In this document: one piece after another, positions 1 through 8,454 of the stretch
Numbering within the stretch: the first letter of the stretch is position 1
How the letters are laid out: every line of letters starts with the position of its first letter
Source of the DNA: Herbidospora solisilvae
GTDB lineage: Bacteria > Actinomycetota > Actinomycetes > Streptosporangiales > Streptosporangiaceae
Reading direction: 5' to 3'
Assembly: GCF_009901565.1 (NCBI RefSeq)
Contig: NZ_WXEW01000009.1
Location: 372,001-436,000 of the forward strand
Length of the DNA: 64,000 nt
Notes under the pieces: generated by a model
What the model saw: only the letters and a program-made list of their open reading frames with translations
Database searches by the model: none
What the model was told of the DNA's origin: nothing
Position numbers and translations under genes: made by a program

Positions 1-558
1 TTCCAGAAGAACGGCCGCAAACGGATGCTGCAGGCCTTCGGTGCCTTCGCGTTCACTCTGCCGCTGGTGGCAGTAGCTGGCGCCGGGCCGGCCTCTGCGG
101 CCGAGACGAGGATGGTCAAAGTGGAATTCACCTCCTATCAGCCGATCGATGTCGATGACTGCGGCCAGCTCTTCGTGGGGAGCGCGCCGGCGAGCTCCGC
201 TCGCGAGTTCGGGAAGTGGGGAGGCCTGGGGCAGCCGGTGTGCAACCCGACGATCGGGGTCGGCTGGAAGGACATCGACGGCGATGACCCCTGGTGCATG
301 AAGAGGGTGCAGGAGGGGGCTGGTCGGCTCTGGTCAGTACACCGGCTGGTCGGTGGGGGACAACGCCATCATCGTGCCCGCCAAGGCGGACGCCCAGGTG
401 AAGATCCAGGTGCGCTTCGAGGACTATGACAGTCTCAGTCCCAACGATCCGGTCTGCACGGTCACCCAGCTGATCGCGGTCGCCACGGCCACCAGATGCA
501 CCAGTCCGGCAACGGCGACGGCGGATGCTGGGTCTTCTACACCGTGACCGTCGGGTGA
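1..558 (+). pseudogene. Secreted protein relic, 5' end outside window
   Basis: The reading frame is already open at base 1 (basic FQKNGRKR run), followed by a hydrophobic signal peptide ending near ASAAET, so the true start lies upstream. The mature part contains SYQPIDVDDC and GVGWKDIDGDD and then loses frame near position 320. The next part (GDNAIIVPAKA, DYDSLSPNDPVC) is in another frame, and the end (GDGGCWVFYTVTVG, stop at 556-558) is in a third. A paralogue with the same block order lies at 2970-3650 on the other strand and is also frameshifted. Function is unknown; the cysteines suggest a small disulfide-bonded exported protein. Sequencing error is an alternative to real decay. Confidence 0.5.
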
Positions 559-1763
559 GCCTTCGGCGTGAAACACAGCTCGAGCTTCTTGAGTCTGCGG
601 GTGAACATGCCCGTCTCCCGAAGTTCGGCCGTATCGGCCAGCCGCAGGTCGGGCAGGGCGTCGAGCAACTGGTTGACGGCGATGTTGACGGTCGTACGGG
701 CCATGCCCGCGCCGAGGCAGAAATGCCGGCCCTGGCCGAAGGCGACCAGGGATCCCGCCGGCGTGAACTCCCTGCCGGGATCCAGCTCGTCCCGGTAGGG
801 AGCGAAGACGTCCGGGTCGCTGAACCGAGCGGGGTCGCGGTTGGCCGCGCCGAGGACGCAACCCACCGTGGATCCGGCCGGGATGACGCCTCCGTCCAGC
901 CGAACCTCCTCGGCCGCGTACCGGAGGATCAGATGCACCGGTGGATTCAGCCGCAGTGATTCGGCGTGCATCCGGTCGATCAGGCTGCGGTCGGCCATGG
1001 TCGCCCGCAGGTGCTCGGGATGGAGCAAGAGGTTCTTGATGGTGTTGGAGATGGCGGAGACCGTCGTGTCGCCGCCGGCCGTCATCAGAGTCGCCAGGTG
1101 GACCTGGATCTGAGCGTCGGTGAGGCGGGCGCCTTCGAATTCCGCCCGGCAGAGCGCGGAGAGGATGTCGCCGCCGGGCCTGGCTCGCCGATCCTGCAGT
1201 AGCGGGCGGAGATAGGCCGTCATCTCCGCCCGCACGGCCACTCCGGCCGCGGCGACGTCCGGATCGTTCGCGAGATTCGACATGTGGGCGATGAGCGCCA
1301 GGTACCAGCGCTGGAACCGGGGACGGTCCGCCTCCGGCAGGCCGATCAAGGTCGACATGATGTTGATCGGGAGCCAGGTGGCGAACTCGCTCATGAGTTC
1401 CACGTCGCCGCGGTCCTGGAACTTCTCGATCAGCTCGGCTGAGGCCTGCTCGATGCCGGGCACCACCCGCCGGCGGAAGTCCGGGCCGCGTAGCGGAGCC
1501 CCGAGCAGGCGACGGTAGGAGGCGTGCTCCAGCCCGTCCATCTGTGTGATCGTCCGCCCACCCATGACGGGCTCGGCCTGCCAGGCGTAGCACTCGTTGG
1601 TGAACGGCGGGTCTTTCAGTGCTCTGGCGACGTCGGCGTGACGGCTGATGACGTACATGCCGGTCGGCTCGTGGCGGTAGACAGGGAAGTCGTTCCGCAT
1701 CGTCTCGTAGTGCGAGTAGGGATCGTCGTCGTAGGCGGCTGACAGGATGTCGGGGCCGTTCAT
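537..1763 (-). CDS. Cytochrome P450 (408 aa)
   Basis: This is a complete bacterial class I P450: a heme monooxygenase, soluble, fed by a ferredoxin. The I-helix oxygen-binding motif AGGDTT is at about residues 229-234, the K-helix E268-x-x-R271 is present, and the heme loop FGQGRHFCLGA (342-352) holds the cysteine ligand Cys349. The start ATG at 1763 leads into MNGPDILSAAYDDDPY. It is a close paralogue of the P450 at 9739-10947, sharing the unusual FTNECYAWQ stretch and the GGRTI-QMDG block, so the two arose by duplication. The substrate cannot be deduced. Its 3' end overlaps the end of the upstream secreted-protein relic by about 22 bp. Confidence 0.93.
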   Translation of the reverse strand: MNGPDILSAAYDDDPYSHYETMRNDFPVYRHEPTGMYVISRHADVARALKDPPFTNECYAWQAEPVMGGRTITQMDGLEHASYRRLLGAPLRGPDFRRRVVPGIEQASAELIEKFQDRGDVELMSEFATWLPINIMSTLIGLPEADRPRFQRWYLALIAHMSNLANDPDVAAAGVAVRAEMTAYLRPLLQDRRARPGGDILSALCRAEFEGARLTDAQIQVHLATLMTAGGDTTVSAISNTIKNLLLHPEHLRATMADRSLIDRMHAESLRLNPPVHLILRYAAEEVRLDGGVIPAGSTVGCVLGAANRDPARFSDPDVFAPYRDELDPGREFTPAGSLVAFGQGRHFCLGAGMARTTVNIAVNQLLDALPDLRLADTAELRETGMFTRRLKKLELCFTPKAHPTVTV

Positions 1764-2399
1764 GGTGGCTCCTCACACGCCGATGAGGTGGTGCCGGAGG
1801 GCCAAGTCTCATGACTCTCCGGATGTGGAGAGATTCTCAATTCCGGGGCCTTCTCATGAATGGCCAGTAACCCCGGAATCAGGCGTCCAAGTGGGCCGCT
1901 CCTTAACCCACCGCCTTGACCCGAGCCCTCAAGGCTTCGGGAAGGGGCCGCTTCGCCGGCTTTCAGGGTCACATTGACGACGCGGAGACGATGCTGTCCC
2001 GCTTTCGGCTGCCCCAGCACGGCATCTTGGACTTCTACCTGCCGGCCCGAAGATCCTTCGTGCGCAGGGACAGCCCGAGCGGGCTCTGGTCGCCGCCCTC
2101 GCCGCCCGGCGCTGCGCGGCAACGAGAACTCCGCCCTCACCCCCTGGCGGATCGAGGCCGCGCAGAGCCTGCCAGCCCTGAACCGGCTCGCCGAGGCTCG
2201 CGGCCACGTCTCCGACGACCTGCGCCGACGCGTTCCTGGGGGAGCCCCGTTCGCGATCGAACGAGCCCTTCGTGTCCTGTCCTCCCTGTCGAAGGCATCC
2301 CAGGAGCTGGCCCCCTGCGCGAATCACGGACCGTCCTGATGATTCCTTCGCACGGCTTGAGATGGCCGTAACCGAGGTCGCGCTCGGCGCCGCGCTGCG
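1764..2399. other. Stretch without an intact gene
   Basis: I see no complete gene here. Short protein-like runs occur in shifting plus-strand frames, such as ALTPWRIEAAQSLPALNRL near 2140-2190 and SFARLEMAVTEVALGAALR near 2345-2400. This pattern fits an old decayed gene, but I could not assign a family. Confidence 0.3.
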
Positions 2400-2870
2400 C
2401 CAGTGATCGAGACGAAAGCCGCGCTCATCTGTCGGCCGGACCGGACCTGCCGGCCCAGTTCGGCGTGGCGCGCCTTCTGGAACTCGCAGCGAGCTGTACT
2501 TGATCGGCGTCCGCCCGCGCCGCAGGGCCGCCACCGAATCGAAGGCCCTGACGCCCAGCGAGTTCAGTCCGCTCCCGGCAGCTGAGGCCGGCTCCACCGC
2601 CCCGCACCAGCCGGGTCAGCAGGAACGGCAGATGCATCATCGGCTGCATGCTGAGACCGAACACGGTGGCCGTCAGCCACCTGCGCTGCATGGCCCGGCC
2701 GCCGAGGAAATAGTTGTCATGTGACACCCCGGGCACGCTCAGCAGGCCGATCGCCGAGGCGCTCGCGACCGCAGGCCGAGGTGTGCCGCCGCCACCTGCA
2801 GATTCTCCGACACCGCGCCAAAGGAGGCCCAGGTGGCGCAGTTCTCGAAATCAAGGATCCCCGAATCCGG
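2400..2870 (-). pseudogene. Nitroreductase-family relic
   Basis: On the minus strand three consecutive pieces in different frames read like the C-terminal half of an FMN-dependent nitroreductase. They are ATWASFGAVSENLQVAAAHL (about 2850-2780), then VSHDNYFLGGRAMQRRWLT with LPFLLTRLVRGGGAGLS (about 2735-2590), then GRTPIKYSSLRVPEGAPRR (about 2520-2460). The order and spacing match the family (a helix AxxENLxLAA, then GRAxQRxWL, then a GRxPxxLLRVG tail). At least two frameshifts separate them and no N-terminal half is visible, so it is almost certainly inactive. Assignment is from motif memory only. Confidence 0.42.
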
Positions 2871-2969
2871 CCTGGCCGGGCCGGCTTGGGCTCGCCATGA
2901 TCGATGGTCCCCTGGCCAAACGGCAGGTGGCCAGGGCCACTTTGGCGACGGAACGACCGGACCGGTCGG

Positions 2970-3650
2970 CTAGAGGACGAGACCGACCTTCTTGAGCGTG
3001 AAGGTGACGCATCCGCCGTCACTCGGGGAGACCCAGAAGACCTCGTGGGACTGGTTCAGATTCTGCAGAGTCGCGAAATCGAAGGCCGGCAGGTTCGCCG
3101 CCGGAAGCGTCGTGTCGGTCTTGCACACGTCGTCATCGGGGCTCAGATCGTCGTAGTCCTTGACGTGTTCGCGGACACGGATGCTATCCCCAGGGAACAC
3201 GCTGAGCATGATCTTGTTGTTGTTCGTTGCGAATGCGGTGGAAGCGTTCTTCTGCGTGCACGACGCATAGGTGTCCGACGAGCACAGCGGCGCGTCTGCG
3301 ACGCGGATAGAAGTTGCCGGTCGTCACGCGTTTGACGCAACCGGCCATGCCGACATTTTCCCAGCCGACACCAGGGTAGGTGGGGCAGTTGGCGGTGTCT
3401 CCGCCCTAGAGAGCCAGGTTGCGCGCCTCACCCCGGTACGGACCCTGCGCGGTGACGGTGTGCGCCCACAGAGTGCCGTAGACCTCGGCGCTGTCGCAGG
3501 CGCTCTCTCCCATGCAGTCGTCGATTCCGGTAGGGGAGTAGGAGTCGATCGAGACCTCGATCTTGAAACCGGTCTGTTCGGCGAAGCTCGGTGCGGCAGG
3601 CCCGAGGGCCGCGAGAGAGCAAAATCGCCATGACCACTTGGCCGGTGAAC
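2970..3650 (-). pseudogene. Secreted protein relic, paralogue of 1-558
   Basis: Reading the minus strand downward, the signal-peptide piece MAILLS shifts frame into LAALGPAAPSFAEQTGFKIE. This is followed by SIDSYSPTGIDDC and a stop near 3407. The next pieces are CPTYPGVGWENVGMAGCVKR and then, in another frame, VFPGDSIRVREHVKDYDDLSPDD and a terminal VSPSDGGCVTFTLKKVGLVL. These blocks occur in the same order as in the relic at 1-558. Both copies carry more than one frame break, which argues for true inactivation unless the assembly is error-prone. No function can be assigned. Confidence 0.5.
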
Positions 3651-3689
3651 GACCGCGACCGTGGCGGATACGGAACGAGATCCGCGCTC

Positions 3690-4085
3690 TCAGGAATGGT
3701 GCGTGGATTCGGTGTAGGCCGTGCGCACGTCGACCGTGTCGTAGACGATCCACAGCGAACGGATGGCGCCGTCCTCGTCGAGCTCGGCCACGTCCACCAC
3801 CTCGAAAGGCGCCCAGACGCCCGACGTCAGCCGCCAGTCGAACCGGAACCAGAACGACAGCAGCTCGGCTCCGGTGACGGACCGTCCGCGCATCGTGCCC
3901 CGGAGTTCCAGCCGTGCCTGGGCGGTGTCGGCGAACAGCGCCGGATAGAAGTCCGCGGGCGGCAGCGAGCCGTAGAGCGGGGAATGCACCACCGCCTCGT
4001 CGGCGAAGAGCCCGAGGACGGCGGGGAGATCGCTGTGCGCCAAGCCGTCGAGGTAGGCCTCGACCAGTCCGTCGACCGATTTCAT
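3690..4085 (-). CDS. SnoaL/NTF2-like small protein (131 aa)
   Basis: The ORF begins MKSVDGLVEAYLDGLAHSDL with a good ribosome site (AGAAGGGA) just upstream of the ATG at 4085. Size, the N-terminal helix, the 'FADEAVVHSPLYG' segment and alternating beta strands fit the SnoaL-like/nuclear transport factor 2 fold. That fold covers small polyketide cyclases, isomerases and proteins of unknown role. It lies alone between a relic and the divergent MocR regulator at 4268, which may control it. No catalytic residues can be assigned with confidence. Confidence 0.75.
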   Translation of the reverse strand: MKSVDGLVEAYLDGLAHSDLPAVLGLFADEAVVHSPLYGSLPPADFYPALFADTAQARLELRGTMRGRSVTGAELLSFWFRFDWRLTSGVWAPFEVVDVAELDEDGAIRSLWIVYDTVDVRTAYTESTHHS

Positions 4086-4267
4086 GAGTCGATCCCTTCT
4101 GACGATGATCTGAAATTCTCTTCTCGGGTGGCCTCCCGCCGCCACCGCCGCTCCCGTGTCCGGAGAGCCCGTATGCGGACCCGCGGCGTTCCGCATCCAA
4201 GAACGGTCCGGCCGCACCGACGCGCCGGCTCCTATGGTCGCCATGCAGTCGACCGAGGGAGCAGAAC

Positions 4268-5671
4268 GTGCGCTTCAGTGAACCCCTGACCTTCGCCATC
4301 CAGCTCGACAAGGAATCCCGGACGCCCCTGCACGCCCAGCTCGAGGCCCAGTTGCGCGAGGCGATCCGGAGCGGCGTGCTGTCACACGGCGACCGCGTCC
4401 CGTCGACCCGGGGGCTGGCCGCGACCCTGGGAGTGTCCCGATCGGTGACGCTGCAGGTCTTCAACCGGCTGTTCGCCGACGGGATTCTGGAAGCACGGCA
4501 GGGATGCGGCAATTTCGTCAACTACGCACCGTCCGCAACGCGTGCCGACGGTGTCCCGGCCCGGCCGGCCGCCGAGCCCACCGACCTGCGGCCGGCCGGA
4601 CCGGGGAGCCAGTTCTTCCCGGTCAAAGCCTGGCGTTCCGCCTGGCGGCTGGCGTCACAGCATGTGCCGTCACCCGCGGAGGCATTGAGCGGCGGAGACC
4701 CCAGGCTGCGGGAAGCGCTCGCCTCCCATCTGAGGAGACAGCGCGGCCTCACCTGCTCCCCGGAACAGATCATCGTCACCGCCGGCCTACCCGCCGCGAT
4801 CAACCTGCTGTGCCAGGTGCGGACCGGGCCGGGCGACGAGGTCGCCGTCGAGGTTCCCGATGGCGGGCGCGGAAGCGCTCCCGCGCCGTCCCCCGGCCGG
4901 CGGATCGTCCCGCTGCCCGTGGACGAGGAGGGCGTCGTCGTGCCGAGGTTCGCGGTGAACGCGCGCATGGCGATCGTCAGGTCGGCGCCGCACCATCCGA
5001 TACCCGCCCTGTCGCCACGGCGGCGGCGTGCGCTGCTGGACTGGGCGCGGCGCTATGACGTCCTTCTGGTCGAGCTCGAGCGTGATCCCTACGGCATGCA
5101 GCTGAACCCTTGCGCGCCGCTGGCCGGGCCCGACGACCACGGTCGGGTCGCCTTCGTCGGCTCGCTGAGCGAGGCCGTCGGACCGGCCTTGGAGATCGGA
5201 TACATCGTCAGCCCGCCGGAACTGGTCAGCGAACTGATCCAGGCGCTGCGGGTGGCCGGCACGGAGCCGTCCCTCGTCGTGCAACGGGCCGCCTTCGAGC
5301 TGCTGTCCAGCGGGCAGATCACCCGCCATGTGAGACGCATGGCCGGTGTGCACGGGGCACGCCGCCGCACGGTCCGCCGCGCTTTCGCGCCCGTGCGCCG
5401 GCACGTCGGCGACCTGGGATTTCGCGGCTTCACGGCGGTCGTCGGCTTCCGGGAGCTGTCCGCCCAGGCGATCGCGGACCGGCTCAAGGGCCGTGGAGTG
5501 CTCGTCGGCGTCGAAGACGCCGGACCGGGTGCCTCGCGGCTCCTTCTCGGCTTGGGCCACCTGGACGACCTCACCCTGCAGCGCGGCTTGCACGTGGTCA
5601 TCGAAGCCGTTCGGCAGACCGCGGACGCCACGCGGGACGAGGCCCGCCGCGAGGACGCGGATTCCGCCTGA
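4268..5671 (+). CDS. MocR-type regulator (GntR HTH + aminotransferase-like), 467 aa
   Basis: The N-terminal winged helix (about residues 10-80: LREAIRSGVLSHGDRVPSTR, TLGVSRSVTLQVFNRL) is a GntR domain, followed by a fold-type I aminotransferase-like domain. The start is GTG at 4268 behind GGGAGC. Canonical MocR proteins bind PLP through a lysine in a GTFSK-type loop. Here the loop reads VGSLSEAVGPALEIGY, so residue 302 is Glu, and the usual EDDYD-EF motif is replaced by ELERDPYG. The effector domain therefore probably cannot form the PLP Schiff base. It faces the SnoaL-like gene and may regulate it or the P450s (inference). Confidence 0.88.
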   Translation: MRFSEPLTFAIQLDKESRTPLHAQLEAQLREAIRSGVLSHGDRVPSTRGLAATLGVSRSVTLQVFNRLFADGILEARQGCGNFVNYAPSATRADGVPARPAAEPTDLRPAGPGSQFFPVKAWRSAWRLASQHVPSPAEALSGGDPRLREALASHLRRQRGLTCSPEQIIVTAGLPAAINLLCQVRTGPGDEVAVEVPDGGRGSAPAPSPGRRIVPLPVDEEGVVVPRFAVNARMAIVRSAPHHPIPALSPRRRRALLDWARRYDVLLVELERDPYGMQLNPCAPLAGPDDHGRVAFVGSLSEAVGPALEIGYIVSPPELVSELIQALRVAGTEPSLVVQRAAFELLSSGQITRHVRRMAGVHGARRRTVRRAFAPVRRHVGDLGFRGFTAVVGFRELSAQAIADRLKGRGVLVGVEDAGPGASRLLLGLGHLDDLTLQRGLHVVIEAVRQTADATRDEARREDADSA

Positions 5672-6087
5672 TCACGAGCCGGGTCGATCCGTCGCAGATT
5701 CATCACCGTTCGGGGGCGCGCCGAGGACGGCGCCTGAAGCACCGCGGCGTGTGTGCCACTTTCGGGTGGAAAAGGCATCGGATCGGACGGGGGCCGTTCG
5801 GCCGCACCCTCTTACGCTCCACGAGTGACCGATCTCGCCATTCCCGCACCGGTGTTCTAGCGGCACTCCGTCGGCCAGAGCCTCGGCCTCTGCGGCCTCG
5901 TCGCCGGGCTCACCGTGTTCCTGCTGTCCTCGTGTACGGTGCCGGCGATGGGCGGTGCCTGCGGGACGGGGATCCGCGCCATCCCAATGATTGGGGTCAT
6001 CCTTAGTGCCGGGTCCTGACGCCCGCCACGAGGCCCGTACCAGAGGCTCGCCGTGACGGTTTCGCGTTCGATCAGGCGGGTGCACAC
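5672..6087 (+). other. Gap between the two MocR genes
   Basis: No convincing gene is seen. A plus-strand stretch at about 5859-6019 reads as a short lipoprotein-like peptide (LTVFLLSSC, then MGGACGTGIRAIP), but it has an in-frame TAG just upstream and no good start. It could be a decayed small exported protein. The promoter for the MocR gene at 6088 must lie in this region. Confidence 0.3.
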
Positions 6088-7743
6088 GTGCGACATGCGG
6101 AGTTTCCCAACCTTCCCCTCGTGCTGGACCGGCACGCTGCGGCGAACCTTCAGACCCAGATCGTGAACCAGATCCGGGCGGCCATACAGAACGAGGTGCT
6201 GTGCGCCGGGGACCGTATGCCGTCCACGCGGCTGTTCGCCGACGCGCTGCGGGTCTCCCGGTCGGTCATCGTCGCCGCGTACCAGGAACTTCAGGTGCAC
6301 GGGCTGATCGAGGCCCGGCACGGGGCCGGCACCTACGTCACCCACGCCCTCCGGCGATCGTCGGTCACCGCACCGGCCTCCCGGTCTCCGGCGCCCCGTC
6401 GGCGCCCGTCCCGGCCCGTCATCGCGGACCTCACGCCGGGGCAGACCCGCATGGACACGTTCCCGACGAGGGCATGGCGTGCCGCCTGGCGGAACGCCAG
6501 CTACCAGGTCGACGTCCCCTGGGACGCGTGCCCCCGGGGCGGCATCCTGGTCAGGAAGGCGCTGGCTCGCCACCTTCGCCGGCTACGCGGTCTGACGTGC
6601 ACCCCCGAGCAGATCGTCCTCACCCGGAGCGTGCCGCACGCGATCGGGCTCCTCGCCGACGCCGTGGCCGTCCGGGACCGGACCGTCGTGGTCGAGGACC
6701 CGTGCGCCCCCGAGGTCCGGTGGGCCATGCGGGACCGCCGCGGGCGGATCACGGCGGCGCCGGTCGACCACGACGGCCTGATCGCGGCCGGGCTGCCCGG
6801 CGAGGCCGCACTGGCGATCGTGTCGCCGAGCCATCAGTTCCCCACCGGCGCGGTGATGTCTCTGCGACGACGACGCGAACTGTCGGCCTGGGCGGCGGAA
6901 TCCGGTGCCCTGCTGATCGAAGACGACAGCGGCTGCGAGTTCCAGCGCCCCGGTCTCCCGCTGCCGGCCATGTTCATGCAGACCGACCGCGCCGACATCG
7001 CGTATGTGGGCTCCTTCAGCGGCATCTTCGGATCAGCGGTCCAGCTCGGTTACATCGTCGCGCGCGGACGGCTTCCCGAGCGGATCGAACACGCGCTGAC
7101 CATGGCGGGGGAGCGGCCCCAAGCCCTCCTGGAGGCCGCAATGGTGCAGCTCCTGGACGGAAACGACCTGATCCGGCACATCAACCGCACCTCACGCGCC
7201 CACCACGAACGCAGACGGCTCCTCCGGCAGCACGCCGACCGCAGCCCGGTGCTCGGCACGGTCTCTGGGGACACCGGCGGCTCCCACGCGCTGCTGCACC
7301 TGCCCTCGGGCATATCGGCCACAGATCTGGCGCACCGGCTCCATGATCGGGGAGTGATCGTCGCGGCACTGGCCGCCTACTGCGCCGACCCTGCTTCCGC
7401 ACGGCAGTGCCTTGTCATCGGCCACGGTCATCTCGATCCCGGGACGCTCGCCCACGCGATGGACATCATCGAGGCGGAGGTGGCTGGAGCGGCCAGACCT
7501 CGCTCCGCCTCAGCGCTCCCGCAGGATGATCGCCTCGACCGGACAGCACGCGGCCACGTCCTGAGCGATCGCGATCTGCTCCGGCCGGACGAGTTCGCCC
7601 CGGCGGGCCACCGCGACACCCTCCTCGCCCAGTTCGAGCAGCTCGGGCGCCATCGCCGAACAGAGGCCCGTACCCAGACAGACCTGTTGGTCCACCGTCA
7701 GCCACCAAGCCATGGCCGGGCTCCTAACGCAGGGCGAGCCTGA
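6088..7743 (+). CDS. MocR-type regulator with antisense-overlapping tail (551 aa)
   Basis: This is a second GntR/aminotransferase-like regulator, starting at GTG 6088. The winged helix (residues about 10-85) includes LRVSRSVIVAAYQELQVHG. The aminotransferase part keeps SPSHQFPTG and LIEDDSGCEF but has SFSGIFGSAVQLGY where the PLP lysine is expected (Gly312). It is therefore a non-canonical MocR like its neighbour at 4268. The family normally ends near residue 470. Here the frame continues about 80 residues as a low-complexity basic tail lying exactly antisense to the ferredoxin gene at 7510-7713. This suggests the original stop was lost in the deletion that also damaged the adjacent P450. Confidence 0.83.
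   Translation: MRHAEFPNLPLVLDRHAAANLQTQIVNQIRAAIQNEVLCAGDRMPSTRLFADALRVSRSVIVAAYQELQVHGLIEARHGAGTYVTHALRRSSVTAPASRSPAPRRRPSRPVIADLTPGQTRMDTFPTRAWRAAWRNASYQVDVPWDACPRGGILVRKALARHLRRLRGLTCTPEQIVLTRSVPHAIGLLADAVAVRDRTVVVEDPCAPEVRWAMRDRRGRITAAPVDHDGLIAAGLPGEAALAIVSPSHQFPTGAVMSLRRRRELSAWAAESGALLIEDDSGCEFQRPGLPLPAMFMQTDRADIAYVGSFSGIFGSAVQLGYIVARGRLPERIEHALTMAGERPQALLEAAMVQLLDGNDLIRHINRTSRAHHERRRLLRQHADRSPVLGTVSGDTGGSHALLHLPSGISATDLAHRLHDRGVIVAALAAYCADPASARQCLVIGHGHLDPGTLAHAMDIIEAEVAGAARPRSASALPQDDRLDRTARGHVLSDRDLLRPDEFAPAGHRDTLLAQFEQLGRHRRTEARTQTDLLVHRQPPSHGRAPNAGRA
7510..7713 (-). CDS. [3Fe-4S] ferredoxin for P450 (67 aa)
   Basis: The small protein MAWWLTVDQQVCLGTGLC has the spacing of P450-associated single-cluster ferredoxins: Cys-x5-Cys near residues 12-18 and a late CCPVEAI cysteine. 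It lacks the extra cysteine of a 4Fe-4S cluster. The start ATG at 7713 lies just after the end of the truncated P450 on the same strand, the usual P450-ferredoxin order. It is the only ferredoxin visible in the P450 region, so it is the likely electron donor for some or all of the intact P450s. The whole gene lies antisense to the tail of the MocR gene. Confidence 0.88.
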   Translation of the reverse strand: MAWWLTVDQQVCLGTGLCSAMAPELLELGEEGVAVARRGELVRPEQIAIAQDVAACCPVEAIILRER

Positions 7744-8310
7744 GCTCGACCGGAATCCTGGACATGAAGCTGGGACGGTGGGCAACCGCGTCCCGCGGCC
7801 CGGCGAGGCGCATCGCCGGGAACCGCCGGACCAGGTCCGGAACGGCGACCTGGCTCTGGATCCGGACGAGGGCGGCTCCCATGCAGTTGTGGATGCCGTG
7901 TCCCAGGCCGATGTGCCTGGGCGCGTCGCGATGAGGAACGAGGCGAGGTCGTCCCCGGGGGCACGCCGCTTCTCCCTGATCAGGTCGCGGGCGATGTCCG
8001 CCAGCGCTTCCGCGGCCTTTGGCGCCAGGTCGGCGAGTTCGGGATCGGCGACGGTGAGGAGCTGGGTCTGCCGGTACACCTCCGCGCTGTGCTCCAGGGA
8101 CAGCCCGAGGATGGCGCCGATCACCCGGGGCGGCAGCCGGCTCGCGAAGTCGGCGATCAGCTCGATCTCGTCGCGTTCGGCCAGTTCGTCGAGCAGTTCG
8201 GTGGTGACGGTCTGCGCGACGGCGCGCCACGGCTCGATAGCCCTGGCGGTGAAGGCCTTCATCGTGAGTTTGCGCAAGCGCGTGTGTCGCGGCCGGTACC
8301 GCCAGTCCAT
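7724..8310 (-). pseudogene. Cytochrome P450 with large internal deletion
   Basis: Two P450 pieces lie in different frames. The first (8310 down to about 7925) begins RPRHTRLRKLTMKAF, matching the C-helix region of the P450 at 8455, and runs to PGDDLASFLIA. The second (about 7925-7724) starts APRHIGLGHGIHNCMGAAL, the heme-cysteine loop, and ends HRPSFMSRIPVELRL. Everything between is missing, including the I-helix oxygen motif and the E-x-x-R helix, and the first 90 or so residues are also gone. It is most similar to the 8455-9663 P450 (shared GLGHGIH and SFL-R ending). It cannot make a functional enzyme. Confidence 0.82.
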
Positions 8311-8454
8311 AAGGCCCGCCGCTCCCTCGAACGCCCGGGTACGAAATGGACCGGTCACGGCCGCCGCTGAGTGGAGCTGTGCGCGAGGCCCCGGCCCCCT
8401 GAGGATCGAGTGCCGCACTCGTCCAGACTGCCCGGACCGCTCAAGGAGTACGCC

